From: Candidatus Woesearchaeota archaeon
GTDB taxonomy: Archaea; Nanobdellota; Nanobdellia; Woesearchaeales; BM511
NCBI GenBank assembly: GCA_018221175.1
Contig: JAAOYE010000018.1
Span: 1-38,021 of the forward strand
DNA: 38,021 nt
Direction of reading: 5' to 3'
The first letter of the stretch is position 1, and each line of letters begins with the position of its first letter. The translations under genes were made by a program, and so were the position numbers. Under the pieces are notes generated by a model that did no database searches, was not told the DNA's origin, and was given only the letters and a program-made list of their open reading frames with translations. Positions 1 through 7,599 of the stretch are shown here, one piece after another.

Positions 1-1035
1 AAGACTACAACAGCTGGGAAACTGGCAAAATTCTATCAAAAAAGAGGGGCAAAAGTTGCTGTTATGCAAACAGATACATGGAGGCCGGCAGCATACGAAC
101 AACTAGAACAGTTGGCTAAAAAGACAAAGACTCAGTTCTTTGGAGAAAAAAAAGAAAAAAATCCTGTGAAAATCTACAAGAAATATGAAAAAGAACTAAA
201 AAAATATGATTTAGTTATCATAGACACAGCAGGAAGAGACGCGCTCTCAGATGACTTAATCGAAGAGCTTAACAAGCTTCACAAAGCAGTGAAAGCAGAC
301 GAAAACTTGCTTGTGATAGGCGCAGACGTAGGCCAAGCTGTCCAAAAACAAGCACAAGCATTTCACGACACATGCGGTGTTACAGGAGTTATCATCACAA
401 AACTTGACGGAACAGCAAAAGGAGGAGGCGCGCTAGCTGCATGCGCTGTGACAAAATCACAAGTCAAATTCATAGGTGTAGGAGAAAAAGTCGATGACAT
501 TGAAGAATTTAACCCTCCAGGATTTGTAGGCAGAATACTTGGCATGGGAGACTTAGAAGCACTCCTTGAAAAAGCAAAAGACGCGATTTCAGAAGAGGAT
601 GCAAAAGACCTGGGCAAAAAATTCTTAAAAGGAGAATTTAACTTAATCGACTTACACGAGCAAATGCAGACAATGAGCAAAATGGGTCCCCTTGGAAAAG
701 TCATGGAGATGATTCCAGGCATGGGAAGCCTAAAAATTCCAAAAGACGCACTCAAAGTGCAGGAAGGGAAACTTGATAATTGGAAGCACATAATGAACAG
801 TTGCACAAAAAAAGAGCTTGAAGAGCCAGAAATAATCTCAGCGTCAAAGATTGAGAGAATCGCAAAAGGAAGTGGTAGAAAAACAAGCGAAGTAAGAGAA
901 CTTCTTAAACAATACAAACAGTCCAAGAAAATGATGAAAATGTTTAAAGGCAAGACTTCAGAAAAAGACATGCAGAAAATGATGAAAAAACTCCAAAGCA
1001 AAGGAATGAAAGGCGCGTCCGGATTGAAATTTTAG
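1..1035 (+). CDS. srp54: Signal recognition particle 54 kDa protein, 5'-truncated by the window edge
   Basis: GTPase of the signal recognition particle; with 7S RNA it binds signal sequences at the ribosome and docks with FtsY at the membrane. The reading frame is open from base 1, where KTTTAGKLA is the end of the G1 P-loop, so about 100 N-terminal residues lie outside the window. Visible are DTWRPAAYEQL, DTAGR (G3), TKLDGTAKGGGAL (G4 region), the closing GFVGRILGMGDLEALL, and the methionine-rich M domain with GPLGKVMEMIPGMG and a basic C-terminus. The seen part is about 345 residues against 440-450 for the family. Its stop codon overlaps by 4 bases the end of the convergent glycosyltransferase gene. 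Identification is secure. Confidence 0.97.
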   Translation, partial: KTTTAGKLAKFYQKRGAKVAVMQTDTWRPAAYEQLEQLAKKTKTQFFGEKKEKNPVKIYKKYEKELKKYDLVIIDTAGRDALSDDLIEELNKLHKAVKADENLLVIGADVGQAVQKQAQAFHDTCGVTGVIITKLDGTAKGGGALAACAVTKSQVKFIGVGEKVDDIEEFNPPGFVGRILGMGDLEALLEKAKDAISEEDAKDLGKKFLKGEFNLIDLHEQMQTMSKMGPLGKVMEMIPGMGSLKIPKDALKVQEGKLDNWKHIMNSCTKKELEEPEIISASKIERIAKGSGRKTSEVRELLKQYKQSKKMMKMFKGKTSEKDMQKMMKKLQSKGMKGASGLKF

Positions 1036-2177
1036 AACCTGTTGAAGTGTTTTCTTAATTTAGTAAACTTAGGAATTTCCTGCATGAATTTAGCCCACTT
1101 CTTTTGGAAAGAAAAGTATTTTGGCGCATTGATTACTGCTTGCATTTTAGCATCAGTAAAAATAATCTTCACATTTTCAAAATACATTTTGTAATACTCA
1201 TACTCTCTTCTTCTAAGTGCCCTTTTAGCGTAATTAATAGTTGTAGTTACAGACCTGTATTCAATATCCTCTTTCAAAAACGCTGCAGGATAAGGTTCAA
1301 GAGACTTTATTTCTATCTTATTGAAATAATTCAGCTTCTCACGTACATAAATAAATCTGAATATATCCTGCTTAAGCTTTTCAGAATAATGAATTGGTTT
1401 CTTGCTGGGTCTATGCCTTATTCTAAACTTATTATCAAATACAAAATTAAATCCAAATTGTTTTGCGTTCATAGCATAATCGGTGTCTTCTCCTCTTAAA
1501 ATATGCGGGTCAAAGGGTATTTTTCTGTACAGGGCGTTATGCAAAACAAGAATCCCGCCAAAGGCCATAGTTGTTTCATTAATACGCTGTTTGCTTTTTA
1601 CTAGTTTTCCAAGTGCTTCATTAATTGCTGTTTCTTTAAGCCAAAGTCTTCTTGTTGCAGGGCTTTGCTGAGTTAATTTGTAACCCATCTTGTCATACAA
1701 ATAATATCCTGTTTTTCCTAAAATAGCCTTTTTTTTGTATTTTGAACCGATAAATTCACCTGCTTTGTCAATGAAGTTCTTTTCTTCAACGATTTCATCA
1801 TCATCAATCATTAATACTATCTTTGACTTTAGAATATTTGCAACAATTAGCATAGCATTTCTAAAATTTGAATACCCCTCAAGATTGATGTTGGGTGTAA
1901 TACCATTAAAATCTTTGTTTACAAGAAAATTCTGTAGGTATTCTAAATCCATAGAATTTACAAGCATTATCTCAAAATGTTCTTTGAATCTGTCAACAAT
2001 CTTATTCAAACCAAAATTGACTTTTTCATCGAAAGGATTTGTTGTATTAAACAAGATTACTCTAAACTTCTCAAGAGGCTGAGTTAAAAGGCTATTTAGT
2101 GTTCTTGCAACTATTAATTGATTTCTGATCCTTTTTCCGTATGTCGGGATGCATACTGTTATTTTTTCTTTCATCAT
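1032..2177 (-). CDS. Family 2-like glycosyltransferase (paralogue of the next gene)
   Basis: Predicted GT-A-fold glycosyltransferase of 381 residues acting at the cytoplasmic face; donor and acceptor cannot be read from the sequence. It opens with KITVCIPTYGK, a typical GT2 start strand. IVLMIDDDEIVEEKNF around residue 120 is the likely metal/nucleotide-sugar binding DxD motif, and LRGEDTDYAMNAKQFGFNF in the second half is an ED-type motif. No membrane segment is obvious. A long block from LGKTGYY to YVREKLN matches the neighbouring gene at 2245-3372 almost motif for motif, so the two are tandem duplicates that diverged. Its promoter region is a tandemly duplicated TATA-like unit. A role in protein or lipid glycosylation, for instance of the S-layer, is only a guess. 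Confidence 0.75.
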   Translation of the reverse strand: MMKEKITVCIPTYGKRIRNQLIVARTLNSLLTQPLEKFRVILFNTTNPFDEKVNFGLNKIVDRFKEHFEIMLVNSMDLEYLQNFLVNKDFNGITPNINLEGYSNFRNAMLIVANILKSKIVLMIDDDEIVEEKNFIDKAGEFIGSKYKKKAILGKTGYYLYDKMGYKLTQQSPATRRLWLKETAINEALGKLVKSKQRINETTMAFGGILVLHNALYRKIPFDPHILRGEDTDYAMNAKQFGFNFVFDNKFRIRHRPSKKPIHYSEKLKQDIFRFIYVREKLNYFNKIEIKSLEPYPAAFLKEDIEYRSVTTTINYAKRALRRREYEYYKMYFENVKIIFTDAKMQAVINAPKYFSFQKKWAKFMQEIPKFTKLRKHFNRF

Positions 2178-2184
2178 GTTTTCT

Positions 2185-2225
2185 TCTTACGTTTGTTTTT
2201 TAAATCTTACGTTTGTTTTTTAAAT
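2185..2225 (-). promoter_or_regulatory. Tandemly duplicated TATA-like promoter unit of the glycosyltransferase gene
   Basis: A 20-base unit (plus strand cttacgtttgttttttaaat) occurs twice head to tail at 2186-2205 and 2206-2225. Read on the minus strand each copy begins with ATTTAAAAAAC, a TATA-like element. The copy nearer the gene lies about 20-28 bases before the ATG at 2177, the spacing expected for a leaderless archaeal transcript; the second copy lies one unit further upstream. Confidence 0.55.
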
Positions 2226-2244
2226 ATTTCTTATTACTTATGCC

Positions 2245-3372
2245 TCACAACTTTTTTGCAATCTTAACCCATTCCTTCTGGAATGTAAAGTATTTCTTAG
2301 TGTTTTTCGTGGCATGTTTTTGTGCATCCGTGATTATTTTGGTGTTATTTGTTAAATACTCCTTACAATTGCGGATATCTTTTTTGTTTATGCAATACTC
2401 TGCATATCTTTCATTAGTTTTTATTATCTTATATTTCAAGTTTTTTCCAAGGAAATGGCCTGGATACGGTGCTGTATGTTCAATATTGAGATTTAATACA
2501 TTAAGTTTTTCTCTTAAATAAATAAATCTGTAAATATCACGTCGAAGTTTGGTCCAATATGGTGTTATTCTTTTTGGAGGCTTGTGAGTTATTTTTAGTT
2601 GATTGTCCATTAAGAATTGATAGCCGAAATGCTTTGCATTCATTAGATAGTCAATATCTTCTCCACGAGTTATGTATGGATCGAAAGGAACATTAGAAAA
2701 CAGTTCTTTGTTTAAGATCATGTTGCCACCAAGGGCAATCGTTGTTTTGTTGTAACGACTTTTATGATAGATAGCTTTTTTTACTGCTTCATTCAAATAT
2801 GTTTCTTTAAGCCAAAACTTTCTGATTTCTGGATTTTTTTGTTCCATCTTATAAGTTCCTGTTGGTTGTATGTAATACCCTGTTTTTCCAAGTAATTTTT
2901 CTCCTCTTATCATCTTTCCAATTCCTTCAGTTGCTTTTAAGAAATAATTATCATCTTCGACTATTTCGTCATCATCAATCATAAGGATGTTTTCATAATT
3001 ATTGATTAATGCATAAAGCAATGCCATGTTTCTAATTCCAGGGTAGTCTGTCAGGTTTGTTTGTAAAATAAATTCTTTTGAAGCATTAAGATTTCTTAAC
3101 TTTCTCATTATTTTTTGGTAATCCTCTTCATCAAAAACATGAGACTCAACTCTTGGATACTTGGCAGCAATTCTTTTTACTTTTGCAGTCACATTTTTAT
3201 GAGTTTGAGAAGGGATTATTAACACATCATAACCTATTTTTTTTTCTTGGAAACTCCTAAGGGTTCTACCAAGAGTATCCTGTTTGGTTGTAATGGTTGG
3301 GTGGTCAAACACACTTTGTTCTTTTTGACCTTCAAAAGTCCAATAAGTTGGAATAAACACCAAATTCTTCAT
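2245..3372 (-). CDS. Family 2-like glycosyltransferase (paralogue of the preceding gene)
   Basis: Second predicted GT-A glycosyltransferase, about 375 residues, sharing with its neighbour the order LMIDDDEIVE, LGKTGYY, WLKETxxNEA, PFDPxIxRGEDxDYxMNAKxFG and DIxRFIYxREKLN. The N-terminal 100 residues are much less alike, which suggests a different acceptor or donor. Two start codons are in frame, at 3387 and 3372. A TATA box at 3395-3405 (minus strand TTTTTATATAT) is only about 13 bases from the first but about 28 from the second, so I take 3372 (MKNLVFIPTYW) as the start of a leaderless message. Specificity is unknown. Confidence 0.73.
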   Translation of the reverse strand: MKNLVFIPTYWTFEGQKEQSVFDHPTITTKQDTLGRTLRSFQEKKIGYDVLIIPSQTHKNVTAKVKRIAAKYPRVESHVFDEEDYQKIMRKLRNLNASKEFILQTNLTDYPGIRNMALLYALINNYENILMIDDDEIVEDDNYFLKATEGIGKMIRGEKLLGKTGYYIQPTGTYKMEQKNPEIRKFWLKETYLNEAVKKAIYHKSRYNKTTIALGGNMILNKELFSNVPFDPYITRGEDIDYLMNAKHFGYQFLMDNQLKITHKPPKRITPYWTKLRRDIYRFIYLREKLNVLNLNIEHTAPYPGHFLGKNLKYKIIKTNERYAEYCINKKDIRNCKEYLTNNTKIITDAQKHATKNTKKYFTFQKEWVKIAKKL

Positions 3373-3394
3373 TAGAATAATACTCATTAACTGG

Positions 3395-3405
3395 ATATAT
3401 AAAAA
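3395..3405 (-). promoter_or_regulatory. TATA box of the second glycosyltransferase gene
   Basis: Minus strand TTTTTATATAT centred near 3400, about 28 bases upstream of the ATG at 3372. It decides between the two in-frame starts. Confidence 0.55.
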
Positions 3406-3430
3406 GGTTATTATAACCTTAAAATCAATC

Positions 3431-3547
3431 TCACTTCTTAAAATCTAGAATGCCTTGGTTTTTGAGCGGGTTTTCGCCGTAGCCAGCCCAGTAGTAGAGT
3501 GCTTTTTTGTGCTTTTTTTGCATTATTTTTTTTAGGCTTTTAATCAT
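3431..3547 (-). CDS. Small basic protein of 38 residues, unknown function
   Basis: Open frame of 38 codons plus TGA. The N-terminal 16 residues are Lys-rich (MIKSLKKIMQKKHKK), followed by YYWAGYGENPLKNQGILDF and a terminal KK. An SD GGTGA (minus strand, 3558-3554) stands six bases before the ATG, and a TATA box lies at 3587-3597, giving a leader of about 16 bases. A GTG two codons upstream of the ATG is an alternative but would sit on top of the SD. The composition (aromatic-Gly-rich core behind a basic tail) suggests RNA or ribosome binding, but I do not recognise a family. It lies between two other minus-strand genes but has its own promoter. Well supported as a gene, function open. Confidence 0.65.
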   Translation of the reverse strand: MIKSLKKIMQKKHKKALYYWAGYGENPLKNQGILDFKK

Positions 3548-3553
3548 AACCAC

Positions 3554-3597
3554 TCACCAAATAGAATTCGGGGTAAAACGAATGCGTTTTTATAAGT
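3554..3597 (-). promoter_or_regulatory. TATA box and Shine-Dalgarno of the 38-residue gene
   Basis: On the minus strand ACTTATAAAAAC (about 3586-3597) is followed about 30 bases later by GGTGA at 3558-3554. The pair shows that the small ORF downstream is transcribed and translated on its own. Confidence 0.55.
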
Positions 3598-3601
3598 TTC
3601 G

Positions 3602-4633
3602 CTATTTCAGCTGCTTTTTGAACTGTGAAATAAACTTGTCAAAATCCTTTTTTTTCACGTTGCCGCCGCACGCATTAGTATGCCCCCCGCCATAGCCCTC
3701 AACGCCATCAAGTGCTTTTTTAATGATTGGCGGAAGCGCAACCTTTGTCGAACGAAAAGAAAGCTTCATCTCACCGTTCTTTTCGCGTCCAATAATTATG
3801 ATTCTGTCAGGATACTTATATAGCAACTCGTTGGAGATATCTGCTGTAAAGCTGACTTTAGTCTCGCCGTATATGTGCAGAATCATTTTTTTATCTTTTG
3901 TGTCAACCTCTGATAACATTTTTCGGTACTCATGCTCCATGGGCGTAAACCATTTGAATAAAAGCTTAGTTCTTGGAGATTCATGAATCAAAAGTTCGTT
4001 TGGCGACTTAACTCTTGTTAATATTTTCACTGCTTTGTTAACATCAGTTGTTCTTCCCTTCAAAAGAAAAGAAAACATTCTGGAAATCTTACCGATTTTT
4101 GTGCCAAATAATGCGTCCTGTGGTTTTTCAATTTCTTTTGGCAAAAGTTTTGGAAAATCTTTTTTGAATTTTTTGGCTGCGTCATCCGGCAGTGCCCAGT
4201 CGCCAACAATTCCAGTCATCGCAATCCACAAGTCCTGCTTGACTACCTGATATGCCCAGTAGCTTGTTGGTCTGTTGTCTTTATCGTCGTGAACTCTCGG
4301 GTTGAAATATTTAACACCCTTCATTTTTTGTGGGACGTGGTGGTCAAGCCAGATTATCTTTTTGCCTTTGCATCCATCAATGAAGTCTTGTGAGACCATT
4401 GGCTTGTCCAAGATAAATATCATGTCTGGCAGATACTCATCAATTTTTCGAAGGAAATCATCTCCAAGCTCAGGAGTGCTTTTAACAACAACACCTTTTC
4501 CTTCTCCTTTGTATCTGTAAAACAAAAGAAATGATGCAAGACCGTCAGGGTCGTCATCAAAGAAAATTAAGGGACGCTTTGATTTTTTTAGTTCACTTCG
4601 AATATATTCAATCTCTTCTTTTTTCAACGCCAT
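3602..4633 (-). CDS. DHH/DHHA1-family phosphoesterase (RecJ-like or nucleotide phosphodiesterase)
   Basis: Member of the DHH superfamily, whose proteins hydrolyse phosphodiester bonds (RecJ-type nucleases, nano-RNases, cyclic-dinucleotide phosphodiesterases) with two Mn/Mg ions. Of 343 residues, motif I is FFDDDPDGLAS at 24-34, motif III is LDHHVP at 96-101 (DHH at 97-99), and the C-terminal DHHA1 substrate-binding domain ends with GYGGGHTNACGG (GGGH at 315-318). The usual first His of the HxDxDG motif is Asp26 here. The C-terminal domain and absence of extra OB folds point to an archaeal RecJ-like or small-nucleotide enzyme; which one cannot be decided. The gene sits between the 38-residue gene and the ThiI-like gene, with 58 bases to the latter. 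Confidence 0.82.
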   Translation of the reverse strand: MALKKEEIEYIRSELKKSKRPLIFFDDDPDGLASFLLFYRYKGEGKGVVVKSTPELGDDFLRKIDEYLPDMIFILDKPMVSQDFIDGCKGKKIIWLDHHVPQKMKGVKYFNPRVHDDKDNRPTSYWAYQVVKQDLWIAMTGIVGDWALPDDAAKKFKKDFPKLLPKEIEKPQDALFGTKIGKISRMFSFLLKGRTTDVNKAVKILTRVKSPNELLIHESPRTKLLFKWFTPMEHEYRKMLSEVDTKDKKMILHIYGETKVSFTADISNELLYKYPDRIIIIGREKNGEMKLSFRSTKVALPPIIKKALDGVEGYGGGHTNACGGNVKKKDFDKFISQFKKQLK

Positions 4634-4691
4634 ATTACAATCACATAAAAAAATATGAATAAGAAACGGAGAAAACTTTTTCTTTAAATAT

Positions 4692-5330
4692 TTATGGATT
4701 AATAACTATTACTTCTGCGCTTTTAACAGCATCATCCAACAATTTTTTAACATCAACTTTTTTTTCCTCATATAGGATAATATCTATCTTTGCCTTTGTT
4801 ATAGGGCTTTTTGGAACAGCACGACAGCAAATGCCCTTTTCTATAGATATATTATAAGTTCCAATTTCTTTTGCAGCATCGACAATTTCCTGTTTGTCAT
4901 AAGTCAAAAGAGGTCTGAGAATAGGAATGTTTACTGCGCTGTCCGCCGCCGCCATATTATCGAGAGTCTGGCTTGCAACCTGTCCAAGATTTTCGCCGGT
5001 AACCAAATATCTGCATTTTTCTTTTAATGCAATTCTTTGCGAAATCTTAAACATCATTCTCCTGCAAAATATGCAACCATAACGCTTGTTTGCGTTTCGC
5101 ATAAATTCTGCCTGGTGCCTGCCATGATTGACAATATAAAGCTTAATTTTTTTGTTTAGTTTCTTTGACAAAAACTCTACCTGCTTGACCGTTTTTTCTC
5201 TTGGCCTTGAATCTGTAAAAGGCTGGTTGTCAAAATGGATGCAGTCAACACTCAGCCCTTTTTTTGTCATTAGATATGTTGCTACAGGGCTGTCAATCCC
5301 GCTTGATATCAAAGATAGCGCTTTTTTCAT
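4692..5330 (-). CDS. ThiI-type PP-loop sulfurtransferase domain without THUMP domain
   Basis: Adenylating PP-loop enzyme related to the catalytic domain of ThiI, which makes 4-thiouridine in tRNA and can serve thiamine thiazole synthesis. The 212 residues start directly with SLISSGIDSPVATYL (PP-loop at 9-15; the usual SGGxDS has Ser for the first Gly). CIFCRRMM at 86-93 and TGENLGQVASQTLDN at 111-125 are ThiI hallmarks, and GICCRAVPKSP near 166-176 carries the Cys pair that matches the catalytic Cys loop of ThiI. The N-terminal ferredoxin-like and THUMP domains that bind tRNA are absent, and there is no rhodanese domain. A TATA box at 5351-5360 fits a leaderless start at 5330. A separate THUMP partner or a different substrate is possible. 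Confidence 0.8.
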   Translation of the reverse strand: MKKALSLISSGIDSPVATYLMTKKGLSVDCIHFDNQPFTDSRPREKTVKQVEFLSKKLNKKIKLYIVNHGRHQAEFMRNANKRYGCIFCRRMMFKISQRIALKEKCRYLVTGENLGQVASQTLDNMAAADSAVNIPILRPLLTYDKQEIVDAAKEIGTYNISIEKGICCRAVPKSPITKAKIDIILYEEKKVDVKKLLDDAVKSAEVIVINP

Positions 5331-5350
5331 AAGGTTTAGAATTTTGGAGT

Positions 5351-5388
5351 TTTATTTAATTGTTTGGTTAGAAAACTTTATTAATAAA
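5351..5388. promoter_or_regulatory. Divergent promoters for the ThiI-like and coiled-coil genes
   Basis: tttatttaat at 5351-5360 is centred about 26 bases before the minus-strand ATG at 5330. TTTATTAATAAA at 5377-5388 lies about 30 bases before the plus-strand GTG at 5414. Two back-to-back TATA elements share the 83-base gap. Confidence 0.45.
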
Positions 5389-5413
5389 CTATGTCTGAAT
5401 ACTTCTAAAAGGG

Positions 5414-6430
5414 GTGAAAGATATTTTTAGCATAAAAAAGAAAAATAAAGAGGTTGCGCCAAGCAGCCAAGAAACCATTAATTCTGAACAGGCGCCAAAT
5501 GAAGAGGCAAAAGAAGTAAGTGATGAAAAAATTGATTTTGAGCCCCCACAAGAGCTTCCAGACCTAGCATCTGACATGTATCCATTAAACCAAGAGGATA
5601 TAAGAAAACAAGTGCAGCCAGAAAAATCTTTTGAAGGGGAAGAAGAGCAAAGTAGCCAAGCTATTAGCTCCGGTGAACCGGAAAATAAAGAAAAAGCAGC
5701 CGAGTTTCCAAAACTAGAAAAACAAGAAGAGCCTTTGGAAGCGCCAAAACCACAAGCGCCAACATTTGAAGAGTCAATCGCAGCATTAAACAAAGAGCCA
5801 GAAGAATCGGTGCCCAAAAAAGAAATAGATTTATCTCCAATACAAGAAGGAAAAAAAAGAATTGATGTCTCTAAAGACAAGCACCCAAGCTTTTTTAATA
5901 TGATGAAAAAGAAAAGCGTAAAGGTAGAACCAGAAAAAATAATGGAAAAAATGAAAGACTTTCACAAAGAGTATGAAGAGACAGAAAAAAGCCTGCAACA
6001 AAGAGCAGACCTTGACGCGAGAATCTCAGACAAACTTATCGAACTTGAACTCTTAGAACAGGGCTGGTATTTTTTAAGAAAAGAAATCGAGACAAAAAAC
6101 ACTCTTCTCACACAAAAAGAAAAAGCTATTGACCAAAAGCTTCAGGAGCTAAAAGGGCTTATGTCAGAAGCAAGAGATTTTGATGAGAGCCAAACAATTT
6201 CAAAAAGAGTATTTATTTTGTCAAACGGCGATAAGATTGAATCAATAAATCAGCTGCAAAAGCGCCTAAAGCACATGGATGACCAAACATTTCAGTCTCA
6301 TATAACCGGAGAGAAAAACGATTTTTCCAATTGGATACTGCACACTTTTGGCAATCAAAAGCTCGCAGAAAAAGTAGCGCTTGCGCGCACAAAAGAAGAA
6401 ATGATACACGTTCTAAAACAAGAAAATTAA
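5414..6430 (+). CDS. Coiled-coil protein with acidic N-terminus and C-terminal NDFxxWI domain
   Basis: Predicted cytoplasmic protein of 338 residues. Residues 1-150 are Glu/Pro/Lys-rich and probably disordered. About 170-275 is a Glu/Lys/Leu-rich coiled coil (MKDFHKEYEETEKSLQQRADL onward). The C-terminal 75 residues form a compact module: FILSNGDKIESINQLQKRL, then FQSHITGEKNDFSNWIL, then GNQKLAEKVALARTKEEMI. That module resembles a small helical domain found in archaeal and bacterial proteins of unknown function (DUF5752-like; name from memory). The start is GTG at 5414, since the ATG at 5391 is out of frame and runs into a stop; the next in-frame Met is near residue 56. The run GGGGTGA overlaps the start, so a slightly later non-ATG start is conceivable. 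It converges with the GH15 gene with a 4-base overlap. Function unknown. Confidence 0.72.
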   Translation: MKDIFSIKKKNKEVAPSSQETINSEQAPNEEAKEVSDEKIDFEPPQELPDLASDMYPLNQEDIRKQVQPEKSFEGEEEQSSQAISSGEPENKEKAAEFPKLEKQEEPLEAPKPQAPTFEESIAALNKEPEESVPKKEIDLSPIQEGKKRIDVSKDKHPSFFNMMKKKSVKVEPEKIMEKMKDFHKEYEETEKSLQQRADLDARISDKLIELELLEQGWYFLRKEIETKNTLLTQKEKAIDQKLQELKGLMSEARDFDESQTISKRVFILSNGDKIESINQLQKRLKHMDDQTFQSHITGEKNDFSNWILHTFGNQKLAEKVALARTKEEMIHVLKQEN

Positions 6431-7599
6431 CCAAACGTCTTTTTGTATAAATTCCAGGTTCTAATAAACTCTGCATGTGGCCAGGCAAGCGGCGTTGTTA
6501 TATATGCTATCCCTTTTTCAAAATTCGGATTTTTTTTCGTGTTTTCAATCATAACAATCCTGTCTTTTCGAAGAAGCCCAGCTTCAGTGAAGTCATTGAC
6601 ATACTCGTTGAATTCCAAGACAGTTGAAATGTGCTCTGGAAGCATGTCTTTGTAGGATATATCAACAACCCATCCTATATACTGGTCTGCTTTTGCTTTG
6701 TTTGCGTTTCTAATAAAATGCCTTGCTACAAATAATGTGAAGTGAGGCCACGGCCCCCATCCTCCGTTGTTTCTGCCTTCAAACTTTGGATAACGGCAAA
6801 GCCCGCCAAGGTCTTTATTCCAAAGCTCGTGCTCAATTTTTTTCACGCATGATTTTACCCGGAGGTCAGCATCTTCCAATACACCAAAGTCAGCAACAGC
6901 ATATTCAGACGCATCAATGTCAATAAGAACACTGCTGGATTCTTTTATCCTAATTGTTTTTACAAAGCTCCCAGTTCTCGAGTTCCACATATACTTTTGG
7001 ATGCCTTCTCTCACTCTTATCGCATAGTCTTTCCATTCCGGATGTTTATGATTTAATGCTTCTGCCACTTCATGCATTTTAAAAAGTGCAGAGCAGCAAA
7101 CAGAATTCGCCCAGATTTCAAGGCCAGCTTCTGTTGGCGGAAATTCATGGATTGAGTTTGGAGTATAGATTAGCTGCTTGTCATCATGATAGTTTTTGAT
7201 AATGTAATCTACAGATTTTTTCACGCAGTCCCATTTCTCCTCTGCAAACTTCTTGCCGCCCGTTTTCTTGAAGTATTTATAAAAAGCATACAAAACAAGT
7301 CCTGTCCCGTCAATTTGTATTGGTTTGTACGATGCGTCGTGTCCGTCAGTATCGATTCTTTGAGGAAAAGCGCCAGACTCAAGCTGTGTGGAGAAAACAA
7401 AGTCAAGGCCTTTTTTGGCCTCTTTTATCATTCCTGCAGACAAAAATCCAAGAAGTATCACAGCATGATCCCTTGGGTATATATACGGGTATCTTTCGCC
7501 TTTTGGTGTTGCAAGACACCCGCCGTTTTTTAGCTGGACACTTTTTAGCACTTTAATGCTTTTCTTGTAGATTTTCTCAGCTTTTTTCTTATTTAGCAT
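6427..7599 (-). CDS. GH15-like glycoside hydrolase (glucoamylase/trehalase-type six-hairpin enzyme)
   Basis: Predicted inverting alpha-glucosidase of the GH15 (alpha/alpha)6 barrel, cytoplasmic since no signal peptide is seen. Of 390 residues, YIYPRDHAVI (39-48) is the substrate-binding RD motif, GLEIWANS (159-166, Glu161) is the likely general-acid region, LPEH (320-323, Glu322) the likely general base, and PLAWPHAEFI (370-379) the closing family signature. The N-terminal beta-sandwich of archaeal glucoamylases is missing, so only the catalytic barrel remains. The ATG lies inside the end of the phosphatase gene (11-base overlap), so the two are translationally coupled. Substrate could be trehalose, maltooligosaccharide or a glucosylated solute; the coupling to a sugar-phosphoglycerate phosphatase makes solute metabolism worth considering. 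Confidence 0.83.
   Translation of the reverse strand: MLNKKKAEKIYKKSIKVLKSVQLKNGGCLATPKGERYPYIYPRDHAVILLGFLSAGMIKEAKKGLDFVFSTQLESGAFPQRIDTDGHDASYKPIQIDGTGLVLYAFYKYFKKTGGKKFAEEKWDCVKKSVDYIIKNYHDDKQLIYTPNSIHEFPPTEAGLEIWANSVCCSALFKMHEVAEALNHKHPEWKDYAIRVREGIQKYMWNSRTGSFVKTIRIKESSSVLIDIDASEYAVADFGVLEDADLRVKSCVKKIEHELWNKDLGGLCRYPKFEGRNNGGWGPWPHFTLFVARHFIRNANKAKADQYIGWVVDISYKDMLPEHISTVLEFNEYVNDFTEAGLLRKDRIVMIENTKKNPNFEKGIAYITTPLAWPHAEFIRTWNLYKKTFG

Noticed and set aside
363..1001. 212-codon minus-strand open frame inside srp54
   Set aside because: Antisense to a secure gene, Ser/Phe-rich shadow composition, no promoter or SD.
4692..5330. Queuosine or tRNA 2-thiouridine PP-loop enzymes (QueC, TtuA) as identity
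   Set aside because: GENLGQVASQTL and CIFCRRMM are ThiI signatures; the motifs of the others are absent.
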